Source of the DNA: Steroidobacter gossypii
GTDB taxonomy: Bacteria > Pseudomonadota > Gammaproteobacteria > Steroidobacterales > Steroidobacteraceae
NCBI RefSeq assembly: GCF_016801985.1
Contig: NZ_JAEVLS010000002.1
Location: 496,001-560,000, forward strand
DNA length: 64,000 nucleotides
Reading direction: 5' to 3'
Shown one piece after another: positions 1 through 7,122 of the stretch (position 1 is the first letter of the stretch; each line of letters begins with the position of its first letter). The notes below the pieces were generated by a model. It worked only from the letters and a program-made list of their open reading frames with translations, had not been told where the DNA came from and searched no databases. Position numbers and translations under genes: made by a program.

Positions 1-46
1 CCGGCTCCGATGAACTGTTCCAGAAGACTGCGATGTATCGGTACAT
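1..46 (-). CDS. lasso peptide cyclase (C protein), 5' end only
   Basis: An ATG at 46 on the minus strand lies 15 bases after the stop of the B-protein gene and opens a frame that runs off the window edge. The 15 visible codons read MYRYIAVFWNSSEP. Lasso C proteins are asparagine-synthetase homologues that activate the ring Asp/Glu side chain with ATP and close the macrolactam. Many begin with a short aromatic-rich beta strand of this kind, as in the N-terminal glutaminase-like fold. The call rests on position directly after genes A and B in the same direction and on this N-terminus. The ATP-binding domain is outside the window, so the identity is inference from context. Confidence 0.6.
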   Translation of the reverse strand, partial: MYRYIAVFWNSSSEP

Positions 47-61
47 TTGGTGCTGCGCTCG

Positions 62-847
62 TCACAGAACAAGAATCGGGACCATGCGACGCAAGTTGAA
101 CGGGATATCGGTCAGGGCCTGATCGCCATACTGCAACCAGCAGTGAGCCGCGAATGGCCGTGCACGAACCGCAAATATCCAGGTCGGATGGATACTGTAG
201 TTCGACAGGAATTCATTGAGCGCCAGGCAGTACAGGAAGCACTCGTTGGTCTTCTTGAAGCCGAGCGGTCGCAGCCAGTCGAACACACGAACCAGGGCCG
301 CCAGTTGCCCGATGTCGACCTGCCGCCCTTGCGCGGCGTGCTTTCTCTTCTGAACCCGCAAGACCGTCTGCCGGAACGGCCGGAATCGTTTGCTGTACAG
401 GGCATAGGCGGTTGCGCGCGAGAACCTGGCAAAGTCGCTCGCTCCAATCTCGGGACAACCTCGAGGCTGAGTATCTTGCAGCCAGCTCGTCGGAAGCTGA
501 ACTGTGGCAGGAGCGGCTGATTTTCCCAGCGCCGGATCCTGCGTGATCAGGCGGCGATCGAGCAGCGACTGGAGCACTGGCGGAGGGCTGCAGTTCTTCG
601 ACACGATCGGCCAGCCTGAAACGAAGTTGCCGAGGCTTGCCGCCGCTTCCCCGTCGATCGATAAGTATCGGCCTGTCACCTCATCCAATATGACTACCGA
701 GTCGCCGCTCAGGCATGCATGTGCGCGCCGCGACAGAAGATAAGGTGGCGCCACCGCAAAATGCTCATGGCTGGCTCTTGCTCCAGTGAGGGTCGACAAC
801 GGTGCATGATTTGCATGCACCGTCGGCGCGTTCGGGAACGCACTCAT
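62..847 (-). CDS. lasso peptide B protein, fused RRE (B1) and transglutaminase-like leader peptidase (B2)
   Basis: A 261-aa protein that should bind the precursor leader and cut it off so that the cyclase can close the ring. Residues ~30-110 look like a PqqD-type recognition element, with the VVILDEVTGRYLSIDG segment typical of that fold. Residues ~140-261 form the protease half. Cys203 (NECFLYCLAL), His235 (PFAAHCW) and Asp247 (ALTD) are spaced 32 and 12 residues apart, the same spacing I recall for the McjB catalytic triad Cys150/His182/Asp194. The gene starts 12 bases after the precursor stop and is followed after 15 bases by the C gene, so A-B-C reads as one operon. No strong Shine-Dalgarno precedes it, which fits coupling to the precursor. 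No transporter or isopeptidase gene is visible on this side. Confidence 0.9.
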   Translation of the reverse strand: MSAFPNAPTVHANHAPLSTLTGARASHEHFAVAPPYLLSRRAHACLSGDSVVILDEVTGRYLSIDGEAAASLGNFVSGWPIVSKNCSPPPVLQSLLDRRLITQDPALGKSAAPATVQLPTSWLQDTQPRGCPEIGASDFARFSRATAYALYSKRFRPFRQTVLRVQKRKHAAQGRQVDIGQLAALVRVFDWLRPLGFKKTNECFLYCLALNEFLSNYSIHPTWIFAVRARPFAAHCWLQYGDQALTDIPFNLRRMVPILVL

Positions 848-859
848 ATCAGCAAGACA

Positions 860-961
860 TCAGGGCGATGTGGTCGGAATGATAAAGAACTCGACCAGAG
901 TCCCGTGCCAATGCGCTTGGGTCTCCTCGACCACCATGCCCAGTTCGATCAGCTCGTCCAT
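860..961 (-). CDS. lasso peptide precursor (A), 33 aa
   Basis: A short ORF immediately upstream of the B gene. The start ATG is at 961, with GAAGGAG about 7 bases before it. The leader is MDELIELGMVVEETQ (15 aa) and the predicted core is AHWHGTLVEFFIIPTTSP (18 aa). The leader has the Thr at position -2 that lasso processing requires. The core starts with a small residue and has Glu at position 9, so a nine-member ring between Ala1 and Glu9 is predicted, with bulky Phe10, Phe11, Ile12 and Ile13 available as plugs and a nine-residue tail. There is no other Asp or Glu in the core, so the ring acceptor is unambiguous if the cut is after Gln15. The product and its activity are unknown to me. Confidence 0.88.
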   Translation of the reverse strand: MDELIELGMVVEETQAHWHGTLVEFFIIPTTSP

Positions 962-988
962 AACTTTCTCCTTCGGTTCGTGGAAATA

Positions 989-1007
989 CCCGGCAAGCAA
1001 CGCCGGG
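989..1007 (-). promoter_or_regulatory. hairpin in the 5' leader of the lasso operon
   Basis: On the minus strand CCCGGC and GCCGGG pair perfectly around a 7-base loop and are followed by TATTT, about 28 bases before the precursor ATG. It could be an attenuator or an mRNA-stabilising stem. The T run is short, so a strong terminator is unlikely. Confidence 0.3.
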
Positions 1008-1240
1008 CATGAAGCCGAATCTAAGGACTCCCGGCGTGGCTATCGAGAGTCGCGGGGTCGACTCCTGCAATCGTGTGACGACGGTGTGCGTGGCAACCAG
1101 ACTCGCGTGTTCGGATTCGCCGATAACTGTCGATAAATCCGCAAGGTGCATCGGCGCTCATGCAGGGGTGAGGTCAGCGGCGTCCAGATGTGACATGCGA
1201 CCGACGTGCGTCTGACAGAGTTGGCTTGTTGGATAGATGG

Positions 1241-1255
1241 AGTTACGGTATAACA
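1241..1255. promoter_or_regulatory. possible Zur-like half-conserved box
   Basis: AGTTACGGTATAACA lies about 40 bases before the ATG at 1297. It agrees at 12 of 15 positions with the perfect palindrome at 5719-5733 that precedes a ZIP transporter. Only the right half site is intact. It may be a degenerate operator or simply a -10 element (GGTATAAC). Confidence 0.25.
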
Positions 1256-1296
1256 TTCCATAGGTGCAGGGAGAGAATCACACAGGACGTGGCCGA

Positions 1297-2223
1297 ATGA
1301 GCACTGAGATGGAGGCCGATCAACGCGATCCGACACTGATCCTCAAAGGCCTGTTCCCACTGCCGAAGTTCATTCGGTTCGTCAGGGAACGTTGTCCGCC
1401 GCGGAGCTTCGATGATGCTGCGTTGATGGCCGAGTGGCGAGAGGCGCGGGCCGTGGCGCTTCGCGTCATCGAGGATGAAGCAGGTAGCGCTGATAGCATC
1501 GAGGTGCGCGATCTTTCGGAAGAAATGCAGCCTCTGGCCGAGCAAGTGTTGCGCCGACCCTCGATGCACCGATTGCTCTCACTGGTGCCGCGGCGTTGGT
1601 GCATGGTGGAGATCGATCCGTTGGTGGTCTTTCAGGACTCGATCAATCAGCGCCATGTGGATCAGCTGAAAGCGTCCCTGCCTGGCGTTCCGAGCGTACA
1701 GGATGTCATCGACCTCGCGTCCTGCAGCGGCGGTCGTTCACATCCGCCAGTTCGTTGCTTGCAAGCCGAGAGCGGCTACACCTTCGGCTCTGAGTCCAAC
1801 GACTTGCGCTTTCTGGATGTTGTCACCGTCGATCCCGCCACCATTCAACACTACGAGCCGTTCGGTGCGGCAAGCCATGCGATCGTCATCTACCTTGGCT
1901 TCAGCGACAACGTGATCAGCGCGACCCGGTTCGGTAAGCGGATCGTTCTGACGAATGGCTCGCACCGTGTGTACGTGTTGCGTGAACTGGGATTCAGCCA
2001 CGTTCCTTGCCTGCTGACCGATGCCTCCGATGGCGATGCTACCGATTTCCTGCTGCCTGCGGATGTCAAACAGGATCGAGCGTTTTATCTCCGCGCCCCA
2101 AGGCCGCCGTTGTTCAAGGACTATTTCGATCCTCGCCTGACGCGAGTCGTGCCCGTTGTTCGCAAGAACTATGTTTTGCAGGCGAAGCTGGATTTGCAGA
2201 GGATCACTGTGCCGGCGCTGTAG
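1297..2223 (+). CDS. hypothetical protein with NGSHR motif, divergent from the lasso cluster
   Basis: A 308-aa soluble protein that I do not recognise with certainty. The frame extends upstream to a GTG at 1264, but the ATG at 1297 has AGGA about 10 bases before it and is the better start. No signal peptide or membrane segment is visible. The N-terminal third is acidic and helical. The central part carries QDSINQRHVDQL, and residues near 225-245 carry VLTNGSHRVYVLRELG, a motif reminiscent of ParB/sulfiredoxin-like nucleotide-binding folds where a G-x-x-R/H stretch sits in the active site. It shares a divergent intergenic region with the lasso operon, so co-regulation or a role in peptide biology is possible, but this is inference. 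An ordinary conserved hypothetical gene is equally possible. Confidence 0.7.
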   Translation: MSTEMEADQRDPTLILKGLFPLPKFIRFVRERCPPRSFDDAALMAEWREARAVALRVIEDEAGSADSIEVRDLSEEMQPLAEQVLRRPSMHRLLSLVPRRWCMVEIDPLVVFQDSINQRHVDQLKASLPGVPSVQDVIDLASCSGGRSHPPVRCLQAESGYTFGSESNDLRFLDVVTVDPATIQHYEPFGAASHAIVIYLGFSDNVISATRFGKRIVLTNGSHRVYVLRELGFSHVPCLLTDASDGDATDFLLPADVKQDRAFYLRAPRPPLFKDYFDPRLTRVVPVVRKNYVLQAKLDLQRITVPAL

Positions 2224-2260
2224 GCGCCGATGACATTTCGGCGTCGGTGAGTTCGAATCG

Positions 2261-3049
2261 CTACGCCCGCGTGCCCGCCTCGCGAAAATAACGCATGGGC
2301 GTGGCACCGGTCGCCTTGCGAAAGGCAGTGATGAAATTGCTCGTGGAGCTGAAGCCGACATCGTATGCCACTGAGCTCACCGGCTCACCGGCCGCCAGTT
2401 TCGTTACAGCGGCGTAGAGGCGAGCCTGTCGCCGATACTCCACGAAGGTCATCCGCGCCTCCCTTTCGAATGTTCGCGCCAGGGTGCGTGTTGAGATACC
2501 TAGTTCTTCGGCCCACGCGTGCAACGTTCGTGAATCTGCAGGATCGGTTGCGAGTGCATCGGCAATGCGCCTAAGCCGCAGAGAAAGCGGAGGAGGCATG
2601 GAAATACCGGGAAACCGCTGCGGCTTGATCTGGTCGGCAAGCACCATTGCCATTCGGCTGAAGCGCTGATCGGTGCTGGCGGCAGGCGAGGACTCCTGCA
2701 CGGCGAGGATCAATTCGCGCAGCAATCCCGATACCTGCACCACGCTCGTGTCGCGCGGCAGAAGCGGCAGTACATCACCTCTGCAATACACGCTGAGCAT
2801 GTCAAGGCGCGTCGAGGTCTCTACGCAGTGAGCCTCGAGAGCAGGCAGCCAGCAGGCCCGCATCGGTGGAATGACCCACGTCCCTTTCCCGGTATGGATC
2901 GTCATCGTACCCCGACTCGGATAGATGAGCTGAGCGCTGACGTGGTGGTGCCATTCACTTCGAAAACCTGATGCGTAGGAAGTCCCTTCCACTGCTACGC
3001 AGGCAGTTCCATCCTGCGGGGAGTGAGCCTCCGCGCGGTTCGCTTTCAT
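2261..3049 (-). CDS. AraC family transcriptional regulator
   Basis: 262 aa. The N-terminal ~100 residues form a cupin-type sensor (HHHVSAQLIYPSRGTM, followed by WVIPPMRACWLPA, the usual pattern in AraC proteins with a cupin fold). The C-terminal ~100 residues form two helix-turn-helix motifs: AEELGISTRTLARTFERE and the classical VAYDVGFSSTSNFITAFRK ending in the PMRYFRE signature. It converges with the 3' end of the NGSHR gene (37-base gap) and is divergent from the methyltransferase gene that follows, which is a plausible target. The ligand cannot be read from sequence. Confidence 0.9.
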   Translation of the reverse strand: MKANRAEAHSPQDGTACVAVEGTSYASGFRSEWHHHVSAQLIYPSRGTMTIHTGKGTWVIPPMRACWLPALEAHCVETSTRLDMLSVYCRGDVLPLLPRDTSVVQVSGLLRELILAVQESSPAASTDQRFSRMAMVLADQIKPQRFPGISMPPPLSLRLRRIADALATDPADSRTLHAWAEELGISTRTLARTFEREARMTFVEYRRQARLYAAVTKLAAGEPVSSVAYDVGFSSTSNFITAFRKATGATPMRYFREAGTRA

Positions 3050-3142
3050 GGCCGATTACCAATATTGCGTGTCGCAATCCGTTGTATCAGACACGCACAG
3101 CATTGGCCAGACTGCTCGAACCAATACAACTACGAGCAAGGT

Positions 3143-3895
3143 ATGCAACCGTCAGCGCCGGGGACCGGCACGTCGAAGATGAGCGTGCGGTCGAAGATGG
3201 AGGAACAGGCTCGTCCCCATGCGATCTACAAGCGCGAGTTTCTGCAACGGGTGCTCAGCGATGTACCGGAGTCGCTGCTCGATGTTGGCTGCGGAGAAGG
3301 AGCGCTGCTGCGGGCCGCGGCAGCGGCGGGATGTTCAAGGTGCACCGGGATCGAGCCGGATGAGTCCATGGTTCTCGCGGGCCGCGCACAAGGGCTCGAC
3401 TTGCGACAGGGCCGTGCAGAGGCGCTGCCATTCCCGAATGGAAGTTACGATGTAGTCGTCTTCGACTATGTGGCCCATCACCTCGAGTTCCTGGAGCAAG
3501 CGCTCTATCAAGCTGCACGGGTTGCGCGTCGCGCAGTATTCGTCCTCGACACCTGGTACGACGTTAGTCACCCCTCGCAACAGGTCGCCATGGATTTCGA
3601 TGGCTGGCTCAAAGTCATCGATCGCAGGCGAGGTCTTGTGCACAACCCGTGTGTGCAGGCCGTCCGCCTCGCTGCTCCGTTTGTCGCGCTCGGCGGATTT
3701 CGCATCGACTACTCGCATCGCCTGCTGCTTCAAGGAATCGATATATCCAAAGTTGAAAGGGTGGGGCGCGAGCAGCTTGCACTCATCGGCGGGTGCGCGG
3801 TGCTGGAACGAGCACTCCTGACGTTGCTGGATCGTGCTCGTCTCGATAGATTCACCGATGACGGTGCGCTCATGTTCTGTGCATCGCGACGTTAG
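3143..3895 (+). CDS. class I SAM-dependent methyltransferase
   Basis: A Methyltransf_11-type enzyme of about 250 aa. Motif I LLDVGCGEGALLR binds SAM, an acidic residue follows in GIEPDESM at the end of strand beta 2, and motif post-I/II appears as ALPFPNGSYDVVVFDYVAHH. The open frame begins at 3023, but that start would overlap the divergent AraC gene. The ATG at 3143 (AAGG just upstream) is preferred, and 3179 or 3197 are alternatives that all keep the fold. The C-terminal half (ARVARRAVFVLDTWYD and following) matches the usual small-molecule methyltransferase layout. Substrate unknown; the divergent AraC gene may regulate it. Confidence 0.82.
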   Translation: MQPSAPGTGTSKMSVRSKMEEQARPHAIYKREFLQRVLSDVPESLLDVGCGEGALLRAAAAAGCSRCTGIEPDESMVLAGRAQGLDLRQGRAEALPFPNGSYDVVVFDYVAHHLEFLEQALYQAARVARRAVFVLDTWYDVSHPSQQVAMDFDGWLKVIDRRRGLVHNPCVQAVRLAAPFVALGGFRIDYSHRLLLQGIDISKVERVGREQLALIGGCAVLERALLTLLDRARLDRFTDDGALMFCASRR

Positions 3896-4137
3896 CGCCT
3901 GTCACCATTCGAATCCCCGGGGTACGAGAGTTCGCGCGCTCGGCGTCAGATCGGCGCGGAGGGCAGCCGTCCGTATCGCAAGAGCGCAGCTAGTCACGGG
4001 GGCCGTCAGTCATCGCGATCGAAAGCGCGCCACATTTGTCACTCTCACAACCGACCGTCCGCGCCATACGCTATCTCACGAACGAACCCGCGACGCGACC
4101 TCGGCAACTCGGGGCACGCATAGACTGGAGATAGAAG

Positions 4138-4776
4138 TTGATCACCATATCCGCTTTCGACGATGTTCCAGATTTCGCCAAGGGATTGGTGCGCGATCTG
4201 CGGGTGCGCTGGGCCCTGGAGGAGGTCGGGCTTCCGTATCAGGTCCGTCTGCTCCAGCAGGGCGAGCAGAAGAAGCCCGAATACTGCGCGCTGCAGCCCT
4301 TCGGGCAGGTGCCCGTATTCGAGCAGAACGGGCAGGTGCTGTTCGAATCGGGCGCCATCGTTCTGCACATTGCGGAACAGTCCGATGTTCTGCTGCCGAA
4401 AGAGCCGGCGGCACGCGCCAGGGCCGTGCAATGGCTGATCGCCGCGCTCAATAGCGTCGAACCGCCGATCTGGGATGTGTTCCTCGTCGACTTCATCTTC
4501 CCGAACGAACAATGGGCGAAACTGCGCCGGCCAGGCGCGGTCGAGTTCATGAACGCACGGCTCGACGCTTTGGCGACAAGACTGGGCGACCAACCGTACC
4601 TTGACGGGGAGCGCTTCACGGCGGGCGATCTGATGATGGCGTCGGTGCTGAGCTTCCATGCGGACGCTCGCAAGCGCGCTCCGCGCCTTGCGGCTTATTT
4701 CGAGCGCTGCACGGCCCGGCCCGCCTACATACGCGCTTTGAACGCTCAGCTCGGCGACTTTCGCCAGGCGGTTTGA
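4138..4776 (+). CDS. glutathione S-transferase family protein
   Basis: A 212-aa cytosolic protein with the two-domain GST layout. The N-terminal thioredoxin-like domain (residues 1-80) shows RVRWALEEVGLPYQV, the cis-proline segment FGQVPVFEQNG and the glutathione-contact LFESGAIVLHIAE. The all-helical C-terminal domain carries GERFTAGDLMMASVLS, the N-capping box region. No Cys or Tyr at the usual catalytic spot is evident (IS-x-F-DD at the N-terminus), so a serine-type or non-catalytic role is possible. The next gene (DUF899, thioredoxin-like) is 65 bases downstream in the same direction and may be co-transcribed, which suggests thiol or xenobiotic chemistry. No specific substrate can be named. 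Confidence 0.88.
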   Translation: MITISAFDDVPDFAKGLVRDLRVRWALEEVGLPYQVRLLQQGEQKKPEYCALQPFGQVPVFEQNGQVLFESGAIVLHIAEQSDVLLPKEPAARARAVQWLIAALNSVEPPIWDVFLVDFIFPNEQWAKLRRPGAVEFMNARLDALATRLGDQPYLDGERFTAGDLMMASVLSFHADARKRAPRLAAYFERCTARPAYIRALNAQLGDFRQAV

Positions 4777-4840
4777 AGGCTCGACATCAGTACACCAAAA
4801 CACGACGTGACCGGCGCACGGCACGACAGGAGCAATTGCG

Positions 4841-5629
4841 ATGATTTCACACAAGACCGGAACGCGCGAAGAGTGGTTGAAGGCCCGCATCGAGCTGCTC
4901 AAGGAAGAAAAGGAGCTGACCCGGCGCGGCGATGAAGTGGCGCGCAAGCGGCGGGAGCTGCCCTGGGTCCGTATCGACAAGGAATATCGCTTCGAGGCGG
5001 ATGAAGGAAGCGTCTCGCTCAAGGACCTGTTTCTGGGACGCTCGCAACTGATCGTCTATCACTTCATGTTCGCGCCTGACTGGCAGGCGGGCTGCGCGTC
5101 GTGCTCAATGATCGCCGACGCATTTGACGGCTCCTACATCCACTTGGCCAATCACGACGTGATGTTCTGGGCGGTTTCGCGTGCGCCCCTCGCGAAGCTG
5201 CAGGCGTATAAGAGGCGCCTGGGCTGGACCTTTCCCTGGGCGTCCTCCGGCGGGGGCGATTTCAACGCCGACTTCAACGTCTGGTTCACCGAGTCGCAGC
5301 AACGCGATGGGGAGATCGAATACAACTATCAACGCGAGCCTCCCAGCAGCGACCTGTTCCGGTGGCGCAACGGTCAGGAGGGTGGGGGCGATTCGGCGGA
5401 GGCCAGGTTGGCCGCCATGTCCGGAACCGATGTGGCCTCATATCATCGCGACAGGCCTGGCATGAGTGCGTTCGTGCTGGAGGAGGGCGCCGTGTACCAC
5501 ACATACTCGAGTTACGCTCGCGGCCTCGACCCGTTGTTCGGCGTGTATCACTGGCTCGATCGCGCCCCGAAGGGACGCAACGAGACCGGAGTCTGGTGGC
5601 GTCGCCACGATGAGTATGGCCAGCGCTGA
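4841..5629 (+). CDS. DUF899 family thioredoxin-like protein
   Basis: 262 aa, typical DUF899 length. Recognised from the N-terminal EEWLKARIELLKEEKELTR helix, the PWVRIDKEYRF and VSLKDLFLGRSQLIVYHFMF segments, and the CASCS motif in WQAGCASCSMIADAF, which sits where thioredoxins carry CxxC. Further signatures are RLGWTFPWASS near the middle and GLDPLFGVYHWLDRAPKGR at the end. AGGAG lies about 8 bases before the ATG. The family is predicted to be a redox or disulfide-related fold, but no reaction is established that I can cite. It follows the GST gene. Confidence 0.88.
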   Translation: MISHKTGTREEWLKARIELLKEEKELTRRGDEVARKRRELPWVRIDKEYRFEADEGSVSLKDLFLGRSQLIVYHFMFAPDWQAGCASCSMIADAFDGSYIHLANHDVMFWAVSRAPLAKLQAYKRRLGWTFPWASSGGGDFNADFNVWFTESQQRDGEIEYNYQREPPSSDLFRWRNGQEGGGDSAEARLAAMSGTDVASYHRDRPGMSAFVLEEGAVYHTYSSYARGLDPLFGVYHWLDRAPKGRNETGVWWRRHDEYGQR

Positions 5630-5718
5630 GAAAATTCGGCCGGACTCGCGGATCATCGATATCGAAGCCGAGTGCACCCAGCTGCGGCCCGGTGATCATG
5701 CAGGCTGCGATGGGGTGG

Positions 5719-5733
5719 TGTTATAGTATAACA
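5719..5733. promoter_or_regulatory. Zur-like palindromic operator before the ZIP transporter gene
   Basis: TGTTATAGTATAACA is a perfect 7+1+7 inverted repeat 33 bases before the ATG at 5767. Its half site TGTTATA resembles the published proteobacterial Zur consensus (TGTTATA-TATAACA type). It probably represses the transporter when zinc is sufficient. Assignment to Zur is inference from the motif and from the gene it precedes. Confidence 0.6.
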
Positions 5734-5766
5734 TCAACGAAAGATTCGCCGAAGTTGGTTATTGCC

Positions 5767-6702
5767 ATGGATCTCGTCAATCACTGGGGGCTACCGCTGC
5801 TCGCCGCCCTGACCGTCGCATCGATCTCGCTCATCGGCGCGTTCACTCTGTGGATCAGGCCCGCGCGGCTGCGCGTCGTGGTGCCTGTGCTGGTCAGTCT
5901 GGCCGTCGGTGTGTTGTTGGGCGATGCGTTTCTGCACCTGATTCCGGAGGCGGTCGAGAGCATTGGCTCGGTGTTTCAAGTCTGCCTCTACGTGCTGGCG
6001 GGTATGGTGATGTTCTTCGGCGTGGAGAAGGTCGTGCGCTGGCGTCATCGCCACGATGTCTTCGATGCGGCTGCGGCGGACGGTGGCGGCGACGCGATGG
6101 CGCGCATGAACCTGGTTGGCGACGCCATTCATAATTTCATCGATGGAGTCCTGATCGCCGGCAGTTTCAGCGTGGACCCGGTGGTCGGGGTCACGACCAC
6201 GCTGGCGCTCATCGCGCATGAGATTCCGCAAGAGATCGGGGACGTCGGTGCACTGATTCACGGCGGCTATTCGCCGAGGCGAGCGGTGTTTCTCAACTTT
6301 CTGTGTGCGTTGACCGTGATCGCGGGAGTGCTTTTCACCCTGCTGATTGCCGAGGCGGCCAACGCGCTCATGCCGTACCTCTTGCCGGTGTCGGCGGGCG
6401 GCTTCATCTATATCGCGGCGGCCGACTTCATTCCTTCTCTGCACTCACACCGCGGCTTTCGTCACGACTCGTTACAGGTTGCAACGGTTGCGATGGGCGT
6501 TCTGTGCATGTTGGGCATTACCGTCTTCGAACAGCACTCGCCACCTTCTGTGCCGGATCAGCGTGCGTTGGCGACGTTCGCTCGCGCGACCATCTCGCTC
6601 AACCACGCATCCCATCGTGGCCTGTCGCCTCACAATCCAGTTGACGCCCCACCCTCAACCACAATATCTTGTGTCCATTCTCGGTGCCCACCCCAAGATT
6701 AG
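5767..6702 (+). CDS. ZIP family metal transporter
   Basis: An inner-membrane protein of 311 aa from the ATG at 5767 (the frame is open from 5692). Eight hydrophobic segments can be drawn. The metal path shows in TM4, LVGDAIHNFIDGVLIAG, and TM5, LIAHEIPQEIGD, the paired HNxxDG and HExPxE motifs of zinc-importing ZIPs. A charged loop with RHRHDVFDAAAADGGGD lies between TM3 and TM4. The last hydrophobic helix ends near FEQH, and about 50 low-complexity residues follow it, longer than usual. The natural 3' end may have been lost and the frame run on. The Zur-like operator just upstream supports zinc as substrate. Confidence 0.87.
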   Translation: MDLVNHWGLPLLAALTVASISLIGAFTLWIRPARLRVVVPVLVSLAVGVLLGDAFLHLIPEAVESIGSVFQVCLYVLAGMVMFFGVEKVVRWRHRHDVFDAAAADGGGDAMARMNLVGDAIHNFIDGVLIAGSFSVDPVVGVTTTLALIAHEIPQEIGDVGALIHGGYSPRRAVFLNFLCALTVIAGVLFTLLIAEAANALMPYLLPVSAGGFIYIAAADFIPSLHSHRGFRHDSLQVATVAMGVLCMLGITVFEQHSPPSVPDQRALATFARATISLNHASHRGLSPHNPVDAPPSTTISCVHSRCPPQD

Positions 6703-6884
6703 TGGGGCGGGCTGAAAAGGGAACCCGGTGACCGCGCCGTAGAATTGGCGCGCATTCCGGGGCTGCCCCGCAGCGGTAATTGGGAACGAACGGCGTGAAT
6801 CGCACTGGGCTCGAGAAGCCTGGGAAGCGGCGCCAAGTAGGTCGGCCAGACTAGCCGAAGCCCATGAGCCCGAAGACCTGCCGA
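6688..6884 (+). ncRNA. cobalamin riboswitch upstream of nrdAB
   Basis: The stretch shows the landmarks of the B12 aptamer in order: GAAAAGGGAACCCGGTGA near 6714, the GGGGCTGCCCCGCAGCGGTAA core at about 6758-6779 (J-region and the kissing-loop stem), CACTGGG and GCCTGGGAAGCGG near 6803-6830, and the B12-box end AGCCCATGAGCCCGAAGACC followed by TGCCG at 6859-6883. It lies 240 bases before the likely nrdA start and on the same strand. Riboswitches of this class normally turn expression off when adenosylcobalamin binds. Here that would silence a B12-independent ribonucleotide reductase when B12 is plentiful. The expression platform between 6885 and 7122 was not resolved by eye. Confidence 0.9.
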
Positions 6885-7122
6885 GGATCGCGCGTCGAAG
6901 AGGCGCGTACAGGCTGTCGGGCTCTCGTGGGAAAGGGCTGGCGGATGTTCGCATCGCTTACGTTCGCAAGCGATCGCGCCTTCCGTTGTTTGCATTCCTC
7001 CATCGATGACCCGATTTCGCTCGCGGGAGCGAAGGCCGCCGTACCGGTTCGTGCCAACGCGCGAGAGCCGTTCGTCGTCCTTCATGCTGCGAGCCCCAAC
7101 GCTTCGGGGACACAAGAACACG

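Noticed and set aside
849-1151. 100-codon minus-strand frame overlapping the lasso precursor
   Set aside because: It lies in a different frame, has no leader-like sequence and lacks the precursor's ribosome-binding site spacing.
3834-4454. 206-codon plus-strand frame across the methyltransferase end and the GST start
   Set aside because: Arg/Ala-rich, overlaps two well-supported genes in another frame, and has no domain.
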